64,000 bases of DNA from Thamnaconus septentrionalis (Eukaryota; Chordata; Actinopteri; Tetraodontiformes; Monacanthidae). The notes beneath the pieces are model-generated. The model was not told the origin of the DNA. It searched no databases and saw only the letters and a list, made by a program, of their open reading frames with translations. The stretch's first letter is position 1. Each line of letters starts with the position of its first letter. The stretch covers positions 20,276,501 through 20,340,500 of the forward strand of contig CM020513.1 of the NCBI GenBank assembly GCA_009823395.1. Reading direction: 5' to 3'. Below, piece after piece: positions 34,901 through 45,430 of this stretch. A program made the translations under genes and the position numbers.

Positions 34901-35471
34901 GTCCATTTAAAAAGAACAGACATCTTTTACACACTCAGTATTGACATCATTCCATCACAAAACACCAACCACTGGTTTACATTCTCCTTGTGGGATACTG
35001 TGGGATATTTGTGAACTGACAGCGGGGGAGGGGCGGGGGTTAAAATAAGATAAGATAAGAAAAGATCAACTGTATTAATCCTGAAGGAAATTCTCGTGCC
35101 AGATATCTCCAAAGTCACAGAAACAGTATAATATATAATACAGCAATGGGCATAGAATAAAATAAAACTTAAATTTCCTCCGAGGAAAACTTAATTTAGC
35201 TCCGGCCATCGTTTTGTTATATTACTGGATCTTTGAATTTTCATAATGTGTGATTCTGTAAGCGGCGAGGGTCGGCGTGTGCGCAGCAGTCGGCCTTGTT
35301 AAAGAGTCGCGTGGCTGGGTTTTTTTTTTTCCTAGTTCAGCAGCAGCGTCGATCCCACAGACTCCCCGTAGACGGACGGACAGGACGGAATGAAGGAGCT
35401 GCAGGAGGAGAGCCGAGCTTAATGGTCTCACTCACTCCGTCTCTATCCGTCCGCTCGCTCTCCCACTCCAT

Positions 35472-35530
<59 letters not shown>

Positions 35531-36858
35531 TCTCTCTTCTTCGTCCCGCGCCTGTTTTTTGTTTTTTTGTTTTTTCTCCCTTTTGTCACCATCACCGCAA
35601 ACTGTCACCCTGCGCTTTTATAAGATCCAGGTGCCGGCAGCCGAGGGGGGACGGAGTGCAGCGCGTGTAAAGTATGAGGGGTGGGGGGTGGGAGGGGGGG
35701 GGGGGGTAGCTGTCTGGGATAGTTGGACGAACCCTATTCGCTTGGTGCAGATGGTGAACAGTGGGAGCGTCACCCAGAGTTCAGCCCCCGGCTTGGCAAC
35801 CTTCCCTGCGTCCATGCATCATCTGCTGAGGAAATAGCCACGCCCCTAAACTCACACAAACCCATTTGATTGGTCGCTGCAAAGTCTCTCACTTCCACCT
35901 GGAGTGCGCCACCTTTTGGTGGCTGAAGGATAACCATGCTGATTATCCGCGCTGTCCGCGCCAGAGGCAACAGTTTACTTTAAACCAGGGGTCACCGACC
36001 TTTCTGAACCCCACAGCTGCTTCGCGGGTGCTGAGTCATATGAAGGGCAACTTCCATTATCTGAATGTTATTCCGAAAGGTCTAAAAATCCCAAGATTGG
36101 CTGCATACCTGAGCGGGTGAAATACTTTGCCGTCACTGTCGTCCCTGAGCAGCATCGAACACCAGAATCAAAACATTGCGATATTACTACTGACATGCTG
36201 CCCATGTACTGTCGTCCACGTGGCCTGAAGACATGACAGTCCAACGCCAACCTGTTTCCTCCCTGATGTCTCGTCAGTCTGGCTTGGAGGCCCCAGAATC
36301 CAATTTTTTTTTTTTTTTTTTGTGCATAGCTACCATAGGCATCAGTGGAGTGGAATTCTTACATCACAGTAGCAGCAGTATTGTTGTTCTTTTATTATTA
36401 CTTATTATCATTACTATTTAGTTCTATTCTGTTCTAATACAGGAACACAGAGAAACTGCTTCCACCAGCTCTGTTGCGCTGCCCAAATCCTCTCTGGTAT
36501 GTAGCAGACCACCGCCGACCCCATCGAGGTACGTTCGTTTAACCAAACCCCGTTCTGTAAAATCCATGTTGTGGAGGCACAGTGAAGAGAGACACAGCAG
36601 CACTGTCAGCTCGCGCAGGCTGAACCCTCGCAGTTGGCCGCACGAGTATCTCCAAGAGTTCTAAAGCCAGTCTCTCCTGAAAGCAGGCTGAGCAGAGCTC
36701 CGTCTTCAGCTGCGCTGAGCAGCTCAGACATGGAGGTGTCTTTTTCCCAGGAGCAGGGAGACCAACAGTCATCGCTGAGGGCTCAGATCTCCAAGATCGA
36801 GCACTTCCTCAACGCCGAGAGGCTCCGTTCAGTCAAACGGCCGAGAACCGACAGCTAA
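23128..36858 (+). CDS. ccdc73: Coiled-coil domain-containing protein 73
   Basis: Long coiled-coil protein of unknown function (human antigen NY-SAR-79). Coding exons: 23128-23172, 23469-23615, 25336-25407, 25489-25560, 25637-25672, 25863-25937, 27646-27684, 28865-29000, 29862-29941, 30087-30209, 30290-30349, 30428-30532, 31598-31708, 31799-31918, 32098-32209, 32500-33462, 33659-33873, 36443-36496 and 36634-36858, about 929 aa (human 1079). Similarity to the human protein includes LLQLVEFKTHLVEVVEEL, LVLDKQELEWEK, GKYQVSVELKDREIN, KRAHEKLEQN and heptad-rich helices to about residue 407. The exon at 32500-33462 encodes a 321-residue disordered Glu/Gly/Ala/Thr-rich stretch. The C-terminus ends in AQISKIEHFLNAERLRSVKR. 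Less certain: the acceptor of the 32098 exon (the obvious CACACAG at 32083 shifts the frame) and both borders of the intron 36497-36633. The first exon probably starts at 23082 with an upstream leader exon. Confidence 0.88.
23616..25335. other. ccdc73 intron, no gene seen
   Basis: Holds homopolymer A/T runs, no recognisable exon and no clear transposon. Confidence 0.5.
26020..26402. repeat. Nonautonomous repeat in ccdc73 intron
   Basis: AT-rich ends flank a unique core: TTCGCGATTAATCAAATTTA at the left and TTTTGTCCAAAATGGCCCAG at the right. These resemble the termini of abundant fish nonautonomous elements (GGGCTGGGCGAT type). Borders are approximate and the TIRs are degraded. Confidence 0.45.
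27944..28045 (+). other. G-rich tract with G-quadruplex potential
   Basis: Many G runs of 3 to 11 bases separated by short loops, on the coding strand of a ccdc73 intron. Confidence 0.75.
28131..28594. repeat. Nonautonomous DNA-transposon-like repeat (AGTGTTG ends)
   Basis: Starts CAGTGTTGTCGCCAAGACC and ends GGTACTGCAACACTA, giving inverted AGTGTTG termini; the interior is rich in GACCGAGACC-like motifs. Flanking octamers CCTCACCG and CCTAGCGG agree at 5 of 8 positions, compatible with an old 8-bp target duplication. It lies in the ccdc73 intron before the exon at 28865. Confidence 0.6.
28823..28836. promoter_or_regulatory. CTCF-like motif in ccdc73 intron
   Basis: CCGTAGGGGGCGCT matches the strong core of the CTCF consensus. 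It is 28 bases upstream of the exon at 28865. Confidence 0.45.
29065..29657 (+). mobile_element. Decayed Tc1/mariner transposon with 3' transposase remnant
   Basis: About 45-bp terminal inverted repeats: the left begins CAGTCAGGCCCATAAATATT and the right ends AATATGTATGGACCTGACTG. They are followed by TA on the right and TG (a changed TA) on the left, as expected for Tc1/mariner. The interior keeps the C-terminal part of a transposase in more than one frame: DNDPKLTAKATKEFL, then WPSQSPDLNPMEH (the DDE-region PDLNPxE motif), then SRLQAVIDC and GFATKH. The 5' half of the gene is missing and there are frameshifts, so it cannot be active. It sits in the ccdc73 intron after the exon at 28865. Confidence 0.88.
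31239..31360 (-). other. C-rich tract in ccdc73 intron
   Basis: Runs of 5-9 C bases (G runs on the minus strand), followed at about 31430-31482 by a (TC)n microsatellite. No other content is recognised. Confidence 0.6.
31430..31482. repeat. (TC)n microsatellite
   Basis: About 26 TC units in a ccdc73 intron. Confidence 0.95.
31936..31979. repeat. (CA)n microsatellite
   Basis: About 20 CA units starting 18 bases after the donor of the ccdc73 exon at 31799-31918. Confidence 0.95.
33610..33656 (+). repeat. (CTT)n acting as polypyrimidine tract of ccdc73 exon 17
   Basis: About 16 CTT units run straight into the acceptor CAG at 33656-33658, so the microsatellite is the polypyrimidine tract of this 3' splice site. 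Confidence 0.9.
34050..34250. repeat. Fragments of two hAT-like nonautonomous repeats
   Basis: GTGGGCCGCAACCCACC followed by AGTTGAGAAACGCTGTTC (about 34070-34105) resembles the reverse of the common CAGCGTTTCTCAACTGG terminus. It is followed by a second repeat-like stretch with ACTCCGTTACTCAAATAG and TTACTCGCCAACACTGGCC (about 34110-34245). Borders are approximate. Confidence 0.45.
35474..35540. repeat. (TC)n microsatellite
   Basis: About 30 TC units in the long ccdc73 intron 33874-36442. The rest of that intron holds a G run near 35692-35706 and a fragment beginning CAGGGGTCACCGACC at 35985 that resembles a hAT-type terminus. Confidence 0.9.
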
Positions 36859-37127
36859 AACATCGAAAGCAAGACCTGCTTAGGAGTGTTTAGTGGCAGT
36901 GTTTTACAAAAAAAAACAAAACATAAATATTAGTGATGGATGTAATGTTCTTGAACTTAATGTTAATCACATTGGCACTGGATGAGTTTAAAAAAAGACA
37001 TTTGTTAAGTTAAGTTATGCAATTGTTTTCAGTTTTTTCAACACATTTACTGAGCTGTTAAACTCCTGTATTACATTTTATTTCATCGCATGTTCAAAAT
37101 CCCTGTTTTATTGTTGCATTTTAATGC

Positions 37128-37318
37128 ATTAAATTTGTCTTTTGTTCGAATTGGCACTGAGTAGCTCTTTAAGCTTATAGGCCGTGTGTGTTGTTTTCCA
37201 GCGTCGACATTAAAGCTGTGTTAAATACCACAATTTTATTTCCCACCTGTGTGTTGTTGTTTTTTTTATGGACTGTCTCATGTTTGTGAGTCATGTAATT
37301 AGAAGGTGGTCAAATAAA
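37128..37318 (+). terminator. Candidate polyadenylation signals of ccdc73
   Basis: ATTAAA at 37128-37133 and 37209-37214 and AATAAA at 37313-37318, 270 to 460 bases after the stop codon. Which one is used cannot be seen. Confidence 0.35.
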
Positions 37319-37674
37319 CAATGGAGGCCAAGCCCCACAGTCGGTTTAAAGGGCTAAACGGCTAACTGTTAACACGCTAATTAACATTAATTAGCTTCAC
37401 GGCCAATCGGGGTTCTGGTTGTCTCAGAGGAGCTCTTTTAGCCGCCGCCGCGTTGTTGTTGTCGTCGCATATTAACGTAAATTAGAAGGCAACAATTAGC
37501 AGAGCAACGCTGCAAATTAACACAATCAATTAGCAAACGCTGGCTCCAGTTAACACGTGCTAACACAGAGCCTATCGTTAACTTTATGTTCCCCAGGAGC
37601 GCGACAAAGGGGAAGGATATGAGAGCAATATGAGCCGCAGACTGCCGGTTTCTTCTTCTGGGTTTAAAGGCCGC

Positions 37675-37985
37675 TTTTGTTTGTTTACGTTTGTTTGCTG
37701 TCAAGAATGGTGGTTGTATTTTTCTCTTGGATTACTTGTAAAAAAAATATTCTCCGTACGTCACGTCCGCTGACGTGTAAATGCGAAAAAGTGTTTCCAT
37801 GACTTTTGCGATAAACCTCTATATCGATACGTCTAAAAAAAAAAACACCTCATGAGAGCGTAAAAACCTTTCAGTGATATTTGGGAGGTTTTTCGAAGTT
37901 TAGGTGTTTCCATTGCCAGTTATTTTTATTGCGATATTTAGGTTTTGCACAATTCTAGCCGTCATGGAAATGCATATACTGACAT
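37675..37985 (-). repeat. MITE-like dispersed repeat, copy B
   Basis: Reverse-strand copy of the element at 3015-3345: it carries the reverse complements of GACAGCAAACAAACG, CGTATCGATATAGA, CTCATGAGGTG and TTGTGCAAAACCTAAATAT in the expected order. No coding capacity. Confidence 0.75.
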
Positions 37986-38711
37986 TTATTGAACAGTGAA
38001 ACTTTTTTACAAGGACCCAAACAAGTTTTGCTTCAACAGTATATATGGAGCATAGCAACGCTTAATACGATTTAAAAAAAAATAAAATAAATAAACTTTA
38101 TGTTGCACACATGCAAAATCAAAATTCAAGTTAAAAAATATTGACAAAAAGAAATCCTGACTTTATTCTCACCATCCGACGCACCGGCCGTGTCAGTAGA
38201 TGTGCGAGGAGTTCTGCCTCTTTGAAGTTAAAAAAAAAACTGAATAAAATGTAAATACAAATTTTATGCCTTTTTTATTTGCAGTCTTTTGATTTAAATT
38301 TCAACAGTTTTTTTTTTTAGCAGTTTAGCAGTGCTGCTGCTAGACCTCAATGCACTGGGAGGCCTCTGCTGCTGCTGCACAGGTGCACCGAGGGGAAGTT
38401 TCTGCAGATATTCCGCTCACGTAACCAAAGGAAACAGGCTCCGGGTTTCCAGTTTGGGCTTTCGAGTCTCACTTAACGCTCGCAGATAATGACTGCGCCT
38501 GACTGTTAATGCGCTCATAAAGAAACCTGGAGCGTTTGAGTGGCTCTGTGCCCACCGCCGCTGACCCTTATCCTCGGGGTGGGGGGGAGGGGAGGCGGGG
38601 AGGGGAGGTGCGGGCGGAGGCGTGGAATATAAAGGAGTTCATTTTAATACACTCGCATACACAAACACGTTTGTGTTGGCTTTCTTCTCTCGCGCTCATC
38701 CAATATCAGTC

Positions 38712-38755
<44 letters not shown>

Positions 38756-40404
38756 CACACAGAGGCGCAGAGGGTTATGAAGTGTTGGCGCTTTGAAACA
38801 GTCAATTACTCTCCTGGCTTGGGGAGGATACCTGCTGTTAATTACAGCTCAGACTTTTTTATATGAAGAGTAAATAAAGAGACCGCTGACATTCACATTC
38901 CATCAACGTGTGTCCGCCCCGCCCAGCGCACACACACACACACACACACACGCACAGCACGTGGCTTAAACAAGTAAAACAAGCCCTGAATGAATGCCGG
39001 TGCAAATTCTAATCAGATTCCTCTCAGCTGTTATTTTTCATAAAGGTCCAGTGTGTAAAATCTCTCGTATTTAGGTCCCTGTCAGCAGGGCTTTCTTAAA
39101 AAAAAAAAAAAAAAAGGCGTCTAATGCGTGTAACCCGGTGTCAGCGGCGACAGCAAGAGATGAAAACAAACAAGCAAACAAAAGCGCCACAGATGTGAAA
39201 AGACTGTTTTTTGGCATTGTAGATGGTGAACGCCTATTCGCGCACTCCCGTTTCTCAAAGCAGTTGAGCGGCCAGCGCGCAGGCAGGACCCCTGGATCCA
39301 ACACTGAGGCCCCTACAAGAGCAGTCACAAGTTTTGAATCCCCGGGCTGATTTACCGCTGCTTTTTATTGAAGCCCTGTACAGGAGAGGGGAGTGGAGCA
39401 ATATATTTGCCAATCCTGCGGCTAAATGGCTTCCACCGCTAAACATTGTGGAATATCCCGGGGTTACGGGGGCCACGTGTTGTCATATTATACCTCTTTG
39501 CCTCAAAAGCCATCACAGTAAAAGTGGAACCCCGGGGAAGGTGGTATTAAAAGGCGGCGGTGGACGGCTGCCGAGGACGGAGGTTGAGTGCAGTCCTGGC
39601 ACTCGGGCTGGACGGCGCAGTCTTAACGTGAAGCGCTGCAGCTGCTCCTCGGGTCCCCGTAAAAGCACTCGAGCGAGCAGAGTGTCATGGATGGAGCTGA
39701 ATCTCCTCCCTTCAGCTCACCTCTTTGTCCTGTGCTTATCAGCTTTGCTTGCGCAGCTCCTCTCTGAGGCCTGGATGCTTCTGTTTAGGAGGTGCTAGCG
39801 GCGATCAGCTCAATTCACTTGAGGCAATACTTCAGAAATTGAATTTGAACTGTGTGCATGCACACGTTTGCACAAATGTGTTGGGCTTTGAACTAGGAAG
39901 AGGCATCACACTATTCCCACCTGCCTCACGTGGCGCTAACAGAAAAATAAACTGTCAACACCATGGATTTGTCCAATGGTCTTCCAAGTTTTTCCTTGAA
40001 TGGGTCAGATACAGTTTTCGGTCGGATTTACCAGATGGAGCTTCTCTCAGGTTATCAGAAAAAAATTTAGTGCAAACAAAATTTCAGGCATTTCACGGGC
40101 ACATCTGGAAATGTTGCGCAAAGTGACAAAAACAATGACATGTCATGTCCTCATAATTTTCACTCCCACACGGGACGTTTCTCAAGTCCCTTCATGACGG
40201 AAACCCGGTGTGGTTTTTTTTTTGTTCGTTATTTCCCCCCCGATGCTGCTGACCGACTGGGACAGATTTATAAATCCACGGGAAGTGGGAAAGAACAACC
40301 TGCTCACCCTTAATCATTTAAAAATCATAATTTACAGTTCCCTACTTACCATTCCAGATGATTTGACCTCAAAATTAAGAGGAATTCCTCATTCCTTCCG
40401 GAAT

Positions 40405-40630
40405 CTCTCAAGTAACGTGATAGTTTCACGTTATAATGTGAAAATTATCACGAAATTTTACGTGATAATTTTCACGACATAACGTGATAGTTTCACGTGA
40501 TAGTTTCGCAGTTTCACATATAAATTACGCAAAACGATCAAATTTTTTCATGATAATTTCAGGAAACAACGTGATACTTTCACGTTATAACATGAAAATG
40601 ATCGCGTTAAAACGTGACAGTTTCACGCTA
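40405..40630. repeat. Palindrome-rich AACGTGA repeat
   Basis: Repeated sense and antisense copies of a motif like TTTCACGTTATAACGTGA, several of them forming near-perfect short palindromes, across 225 bases. This resembles a known type of fish palindromic satellite-like repeat; the exact family is not assigned. Confidence 0.7.
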
Positions 40631-40990
40631 GCCCTGTTTTTTTTCTCTAGCGTGGCAGAAATGCGCTTCCGTCGGCAATAAACTTCAAAATAACCAAATA
40701 GAAAACAGCGTTCAAACTAAAATCGCCTGCGCTTCCTTCTCTTTGCTTCCTGTGGGCGAGCGCCCGCTATTTGAAATACCGCCGCGCACTTTGTCTTCCG
40801 CGGTCGCTCTCGTATCTGCGCAATTCTTTTTACAGCGGCAAGGCCTCGGCCAGGCTGATGAATAACAGGCTTCAACCTTTCCTTCGCGGGGGCTTAGCGT
40901 GACTGACTGCCCTCCGAGCCTCTCTCGGAGCAGTGCGCGTCCTCAGCTGTGAATCACTCGCGCCTTAGCGCGCTCGTCTTTCACCCCCGC

Positions 40991-40992
<2 letters not shown>

Positions 40993-41048
<56 letters not shown>
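40993..41048. repeat. (GA)n microsatellite
   Basis: About 28 GA units. Confidence 0.95.
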
Positions 41049-41050
<2 letters not shown>

Positions 41051-44000
41051 GGAGCGGAGGAGATAATCTGCGAGACGTGGCCCCGCTGTCAAAGGTCGGC
41101 AGAGTTGAGGGGTCGCCCTCCACATCATTTATAGGCTCTTAAATAAGCCCCCCACCTTCTCCTCCTCCTCCTCCTCCGCCTCCTCCTCCCCCAACCCCCG
41201 ACCCTCACGCTCTTCCCTGTTTTAAAGCACTTATCACACGTTTCACATTATGAATTATCTGCCCTGATGTGCGTCCCTGCGAAAGCAGGGAGATGGAGGG
41301 TTTCGAGAGCGAAGGGGGTAACCGCAGGTGATCCCACCACCAACTTTTTTTAAAGGTGGGTCTGAGGTCTGTTTGCGCACTGTTGACCGAGCAGCTGTTC
41401 CTCCAGTCACAACCGCAGGAAAACTTGTTGATAGGATGATTTATGACAGCCTCAAGTGCAACTTGCAAAGGCTCTAATTGTGCTCCTGGCCGTCATCCCA
41501 ACCTCTGACGGATGCTCTCTGCTGGGAAAACATCAGAAAAATACTGCCTTTCACACATCTTATTTATACTTTCATATACTTATGTATGATATGTACTTTT
41601 TTTTATCCATGTTGCAAAGAAGATCCTCTTTGAAAGAAATTGATATGAATGACCTTAAAAATGTATTTTTTTGTGAATCAATTGTTTTTGTCTACTTATT
41701 ATTCGATATGTCAGATAATATCTAAAATGACAAAAACGACACGTATATAGCAAGTGTATGAATCTAAAATTCAAAAGAGAAATGAAAATGAAACAAGACG
41801 ACTTTAAAATACTTTACTGTACACTGCAACTCACTTGAACAACAATGGCTTAATTTAGCGGAGGAATTCTAATGTGTCATTAGAGGGGGTTTCAGGTGCT
41901 GGGTGGGGTGTAATGGTACTGCCTAGTTAGGAGTTTCCGTTCGATTAAACTTGAATCATTCACTGTACTGTATGTCACCACTTCTCCTGCACTCCCGGCT
42001 ACCTTCCGGGGCCGAAGGCGGGGTTACACCCTGCACAAGTTTCCATTATATTGCAGACAAATTCGCCATTTGTCCTCAACGCCTATGGACAAATAGGTTG
42101 CCAGATAGCGAAACGGAGCGAACCCGCAAAGACGACGGGGGAGAATGTGTGCAAACTCCACGTCTTTCCCATCGTCTCTCAGAGCTAAACCATCTTCGTC
42201 CTTTTCAGACAAGCAAACGTAAAAAACTTCACATTTCAACAAAAGTTAAAACAGGGGCCGTGTAGCTTTAATCTTACTGCACACTAGAACGCAAACGCAC
42301 CACTTGCACACCTGTCTCTGGTCAAAATGTGACTTTTGTAAGACTTCTCTTAAAGCCGTAAAAAACAAACTCAGCGGCGTTGACTGAAGTCCATGGGCGC
42401 GTTTTGACCCTAAACGACACTATAATCGCCAATTAAAGTGCAGGCTTTAACTTCCAGGTGGGCGTTTTCCAGACCAAAAGTAGCCTCAAACGCTGCTCCA
42501 ATGCCGTATGACCTTATACAGTAGGGGGGGGGGGGCCCGTGCCATAAAAAAAACAACAACCCTTTGCGATCCCTGAGAAATGTGTCAGAAGAGAGGACGA
42601 GGGAAGCAGAGATGGGATTAAGTGAGAGATAGCGGCGGAGGCCGGCGGCTCAGCGGCGCTCGGCCGACCCTGGTCATGACAGAATTATCCTCCGCGGAGG
42701 GACCACCGTGTCGGCACACATACGTTTCTGATTTCCTGAGGAGGCTTTAACTTCTTATGGGTACATGGTCCTCCCACAGACCAACACTGTCACTGATGCC
42801 TATATATCTACCGGAGCGTGTGTGTGTGTGTGTGTGTGTGCGCACTCCACTAGATGTAGCCCTGTTGTTATTGATGGTTCTTGGGGCCTACAGCTGGGGT
42901 CTGGGTCACGCATGCACACACACACACACACACACACACACTCCATTGGGCGTCAGTGCGTGAGACCCTCCCTCAGCGGGTTGCTGTGATGGAGGACCCT
43001 TCTCACTCCGGGGGATCCTATTAAACAGTCACAACCATGATATTTTATTTTGTATTGTTTCCCAAGTCTGTCTGTCCGTCCGCTCGTCTTGTCTGCTTCT
43101 GGCTCCGTGTTCTAGTTCACCGTTGAAAAGCTGTCCGATGTAAGAGTGAAGCTACCTGTAAGGCAGAGTGTCCAGAGTCGTTTCTCTCCGTCAGTGTCTC
43201 ACGCACTAAATCACACCGACTGGAACGACCTGTGAGGCTCTGACGCGGTTACAAATGGTTTTAAGTTACTGCTTCAGAAATGCCAGGGACCAAAGGGAGG
43301 AGGGATAATATTAGAAATAATCACTAACTAGCCGCTTAAGCAAGTATTTATAGCTTGCTAAAATGTTTCACAAGGATTCTTCAATGTTTGTTTTTGCAAA
43401 CGATCGCTGTACCACAAAAAAACCTACTTGTGCGGTTGTATTAGTGCTGCTATCCCAGCTAAAGATAAGCGTAACCACTTGACAACCTGTAGACAGAACG
43501 TTATCACCGCTTCAGTGTTGAAGTGCATGAATAAATGGGTTCCATTGACCTAAAGTACCATAGTAAGAAATATAAAAATGTATAAATACAATAGTGATAG
43601 AGTTATAACACGACAACAAGTTCAATAGTGTGGCAGTGGTGGTCTTAAAAGGGACTTTTAGGAGACTGTAGTGGCAAAAGGTGAACCTTATGAGAACCTT
43701 ATGGGAGGTAATACATACATCCATACATATACTGTATATGTATATATAATGTATACATACATCAGAAAAAGAAAAAAACTTGCATAAATATTTCAATACC
43801 AATTTTATTGAGTCATCACAAGATTAATAGGAGTTACCTTTGGCCTCTACAATCACAACAGGTGCTCACAGTGGTGGCCATTGGCTGACACACATTGATG
43901 TGTCCAGCGAACCACTGCTTGTTTGTTACCACAACACTTGTTGATGCAACATTCACGAAGGTAATTCCATCTGTTGGGAAAACATCGTACAACAGTACGC

Positions 44001-45144
44001 AGTGTTATCGTGATCCAACTTACTTCGGAAGAGGTATCGATATGTATCAAAGTAATTTGTATGCCAGTTTTTCTTTCCCTGATGTGTGCATACATTCCTT
44101 TGGCTGACTCTTTATGTGCAAAGGAACCAAATGGCTGAGAACTTGAGACGCTGCGACATCATTTCCCCAACATACAATGCAGAATCTGAGCATCGTAGCC
44201 TAAAAATAAAAAAAAAGTGACCCTTGCGATCCCTCCAGGTGCTTCCAAAGGGGGGATGCTGAGTGTAAACCAGTGAAAACAAAGCAGACCTCGCTGGCAT
44301 TTTTAATAGGAGCTCGTATGATTCTGGTTTCAGGGGGCGGCGCAGCAGAAAGTGAAGGCAGCCGTGATTAAAAGCGGACGTGTAATTCCCTCCTGACTGG
44401 CCCATTAACCAGTCAGAGTGGTCTTCGCTCTGTTTGTTTGGATAGGTAGCTGGTGGGGACACAGATGAATGTCTCTCTCTATTATGATTCCATTAGCAAA
44501 GCCAGTGTCACTTTCCCACTCTCTCCAGCCAAAGGCCCGCTGTGGGTTTTTTTTTTTTTTTCTATCCCCCTGCTGCCCTGTAAAAGGACCCGGTGCCCTC
44601 TGCCCACGGAGGTTCTCTTCCAAAAGGGGGACACGTCTGGATGACCTCCTGGTATGCTTGCAGGGGGCAAGACCTGGGAGATAGGGAGCAGATTGAAAAA
44701 CTAAACAAATAGGACCAAAATAGAGGACGCTATAGAAAAGCTATTTGTTTGTACCAGTTCGAGCGGGACGAAGGCTAAAAATAGAGAAATAACAGGAAAA
44801 TGGATCCTTTGGGAAGCAGATTTTAATTCCCTCTTCTGACAAAGTAGTGGTCGTCCCTAATCAGGATCTTGTGTTCTGGGTCAACAGCACAGATCAACAA
44901 ATCACTGAGGACGGATTTAACTTCCTGGACAAGACGACCGAAGCAAGTAGAACTGAGCAGGCAAAAAATAATGAAGTTATGTTTGTTTGTTTTCTGGTTG
45001 GAATATTGATTAAGAATCAGCCAGAAAATGTAAAATCAAAAAATTGAAGGATTGTAAAGGATTGTTAAAGACAATAAAGAAAAAAAAAAACTTTACATAC
45101 TGAGCCAAAAACTCAGAATGTAAATTTGAGCTTTGATCGCAGTG

Positions 45145-45430
45145 CAGGTTTATGGGTCCAGTGTGTAAAATTAAACTCGATTTATGATTTTTATATTGGG
45201 AAAAGCTTAACATACTGCCATAAATACATGAATCAAAGTGTACACTTGCAGTGCAACAAACGTAATTTGGTTTTCCTAGCCTTAGAACAGTTCTCATATA
45301 TATATAAGAATATACAAGGAGCAAATGTTAGCTGCCATCTTACAACGCCATTTTTTAAGGAAGCCCACCTAACACTGCCCTGCTTCCGAAACGCACCGTC
45401 AGGCTGGCTTCGTAAAAATTTTACACATTG
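45145..45430 (+). repeat. Dispersed repeat copy 3 (CTGGACCTTTAA family)
   Basis: Starts TCCAGTGTGTAAAATTAAAC and includes TTTTTATATTGGGAAAAGCT and ACATACTGCCATAAATACAT, the reverse complement of the copies at 50-150 and 1895-2010. It extends further than those, to about GAAACGCACCGTCAGGCTGG. A short piece of the same start (GGTCCAGTGTGTAAAAT) also occurs at about 39046. Confidence 0.65.

Larger units (their letters stand above)
36859..40400. other. Start of the ccdc73-wt1 gene desert
   Basis: No exon is recognised and EIF3M, which lies here in human, is not detectable. Besides the ccdc73 3' UTR and the MITE copy B, there is a TAAT-rich stretch at about 37360-37570 that could be a homeodomain-type enhancer, a (CA)n at about 38715-38750 and another at about 38930-38951. 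Confidence 0.5.

Noticed and set aside
36529..36633. GAG/GTACGT at 36528 as the donor of ccdc73 exon 18
   Set aside because: It gives phase 2, while every candidate acceptor before the C-terminal exon needs phase 0; the CTG/GTATGT donor at 36496 fits.
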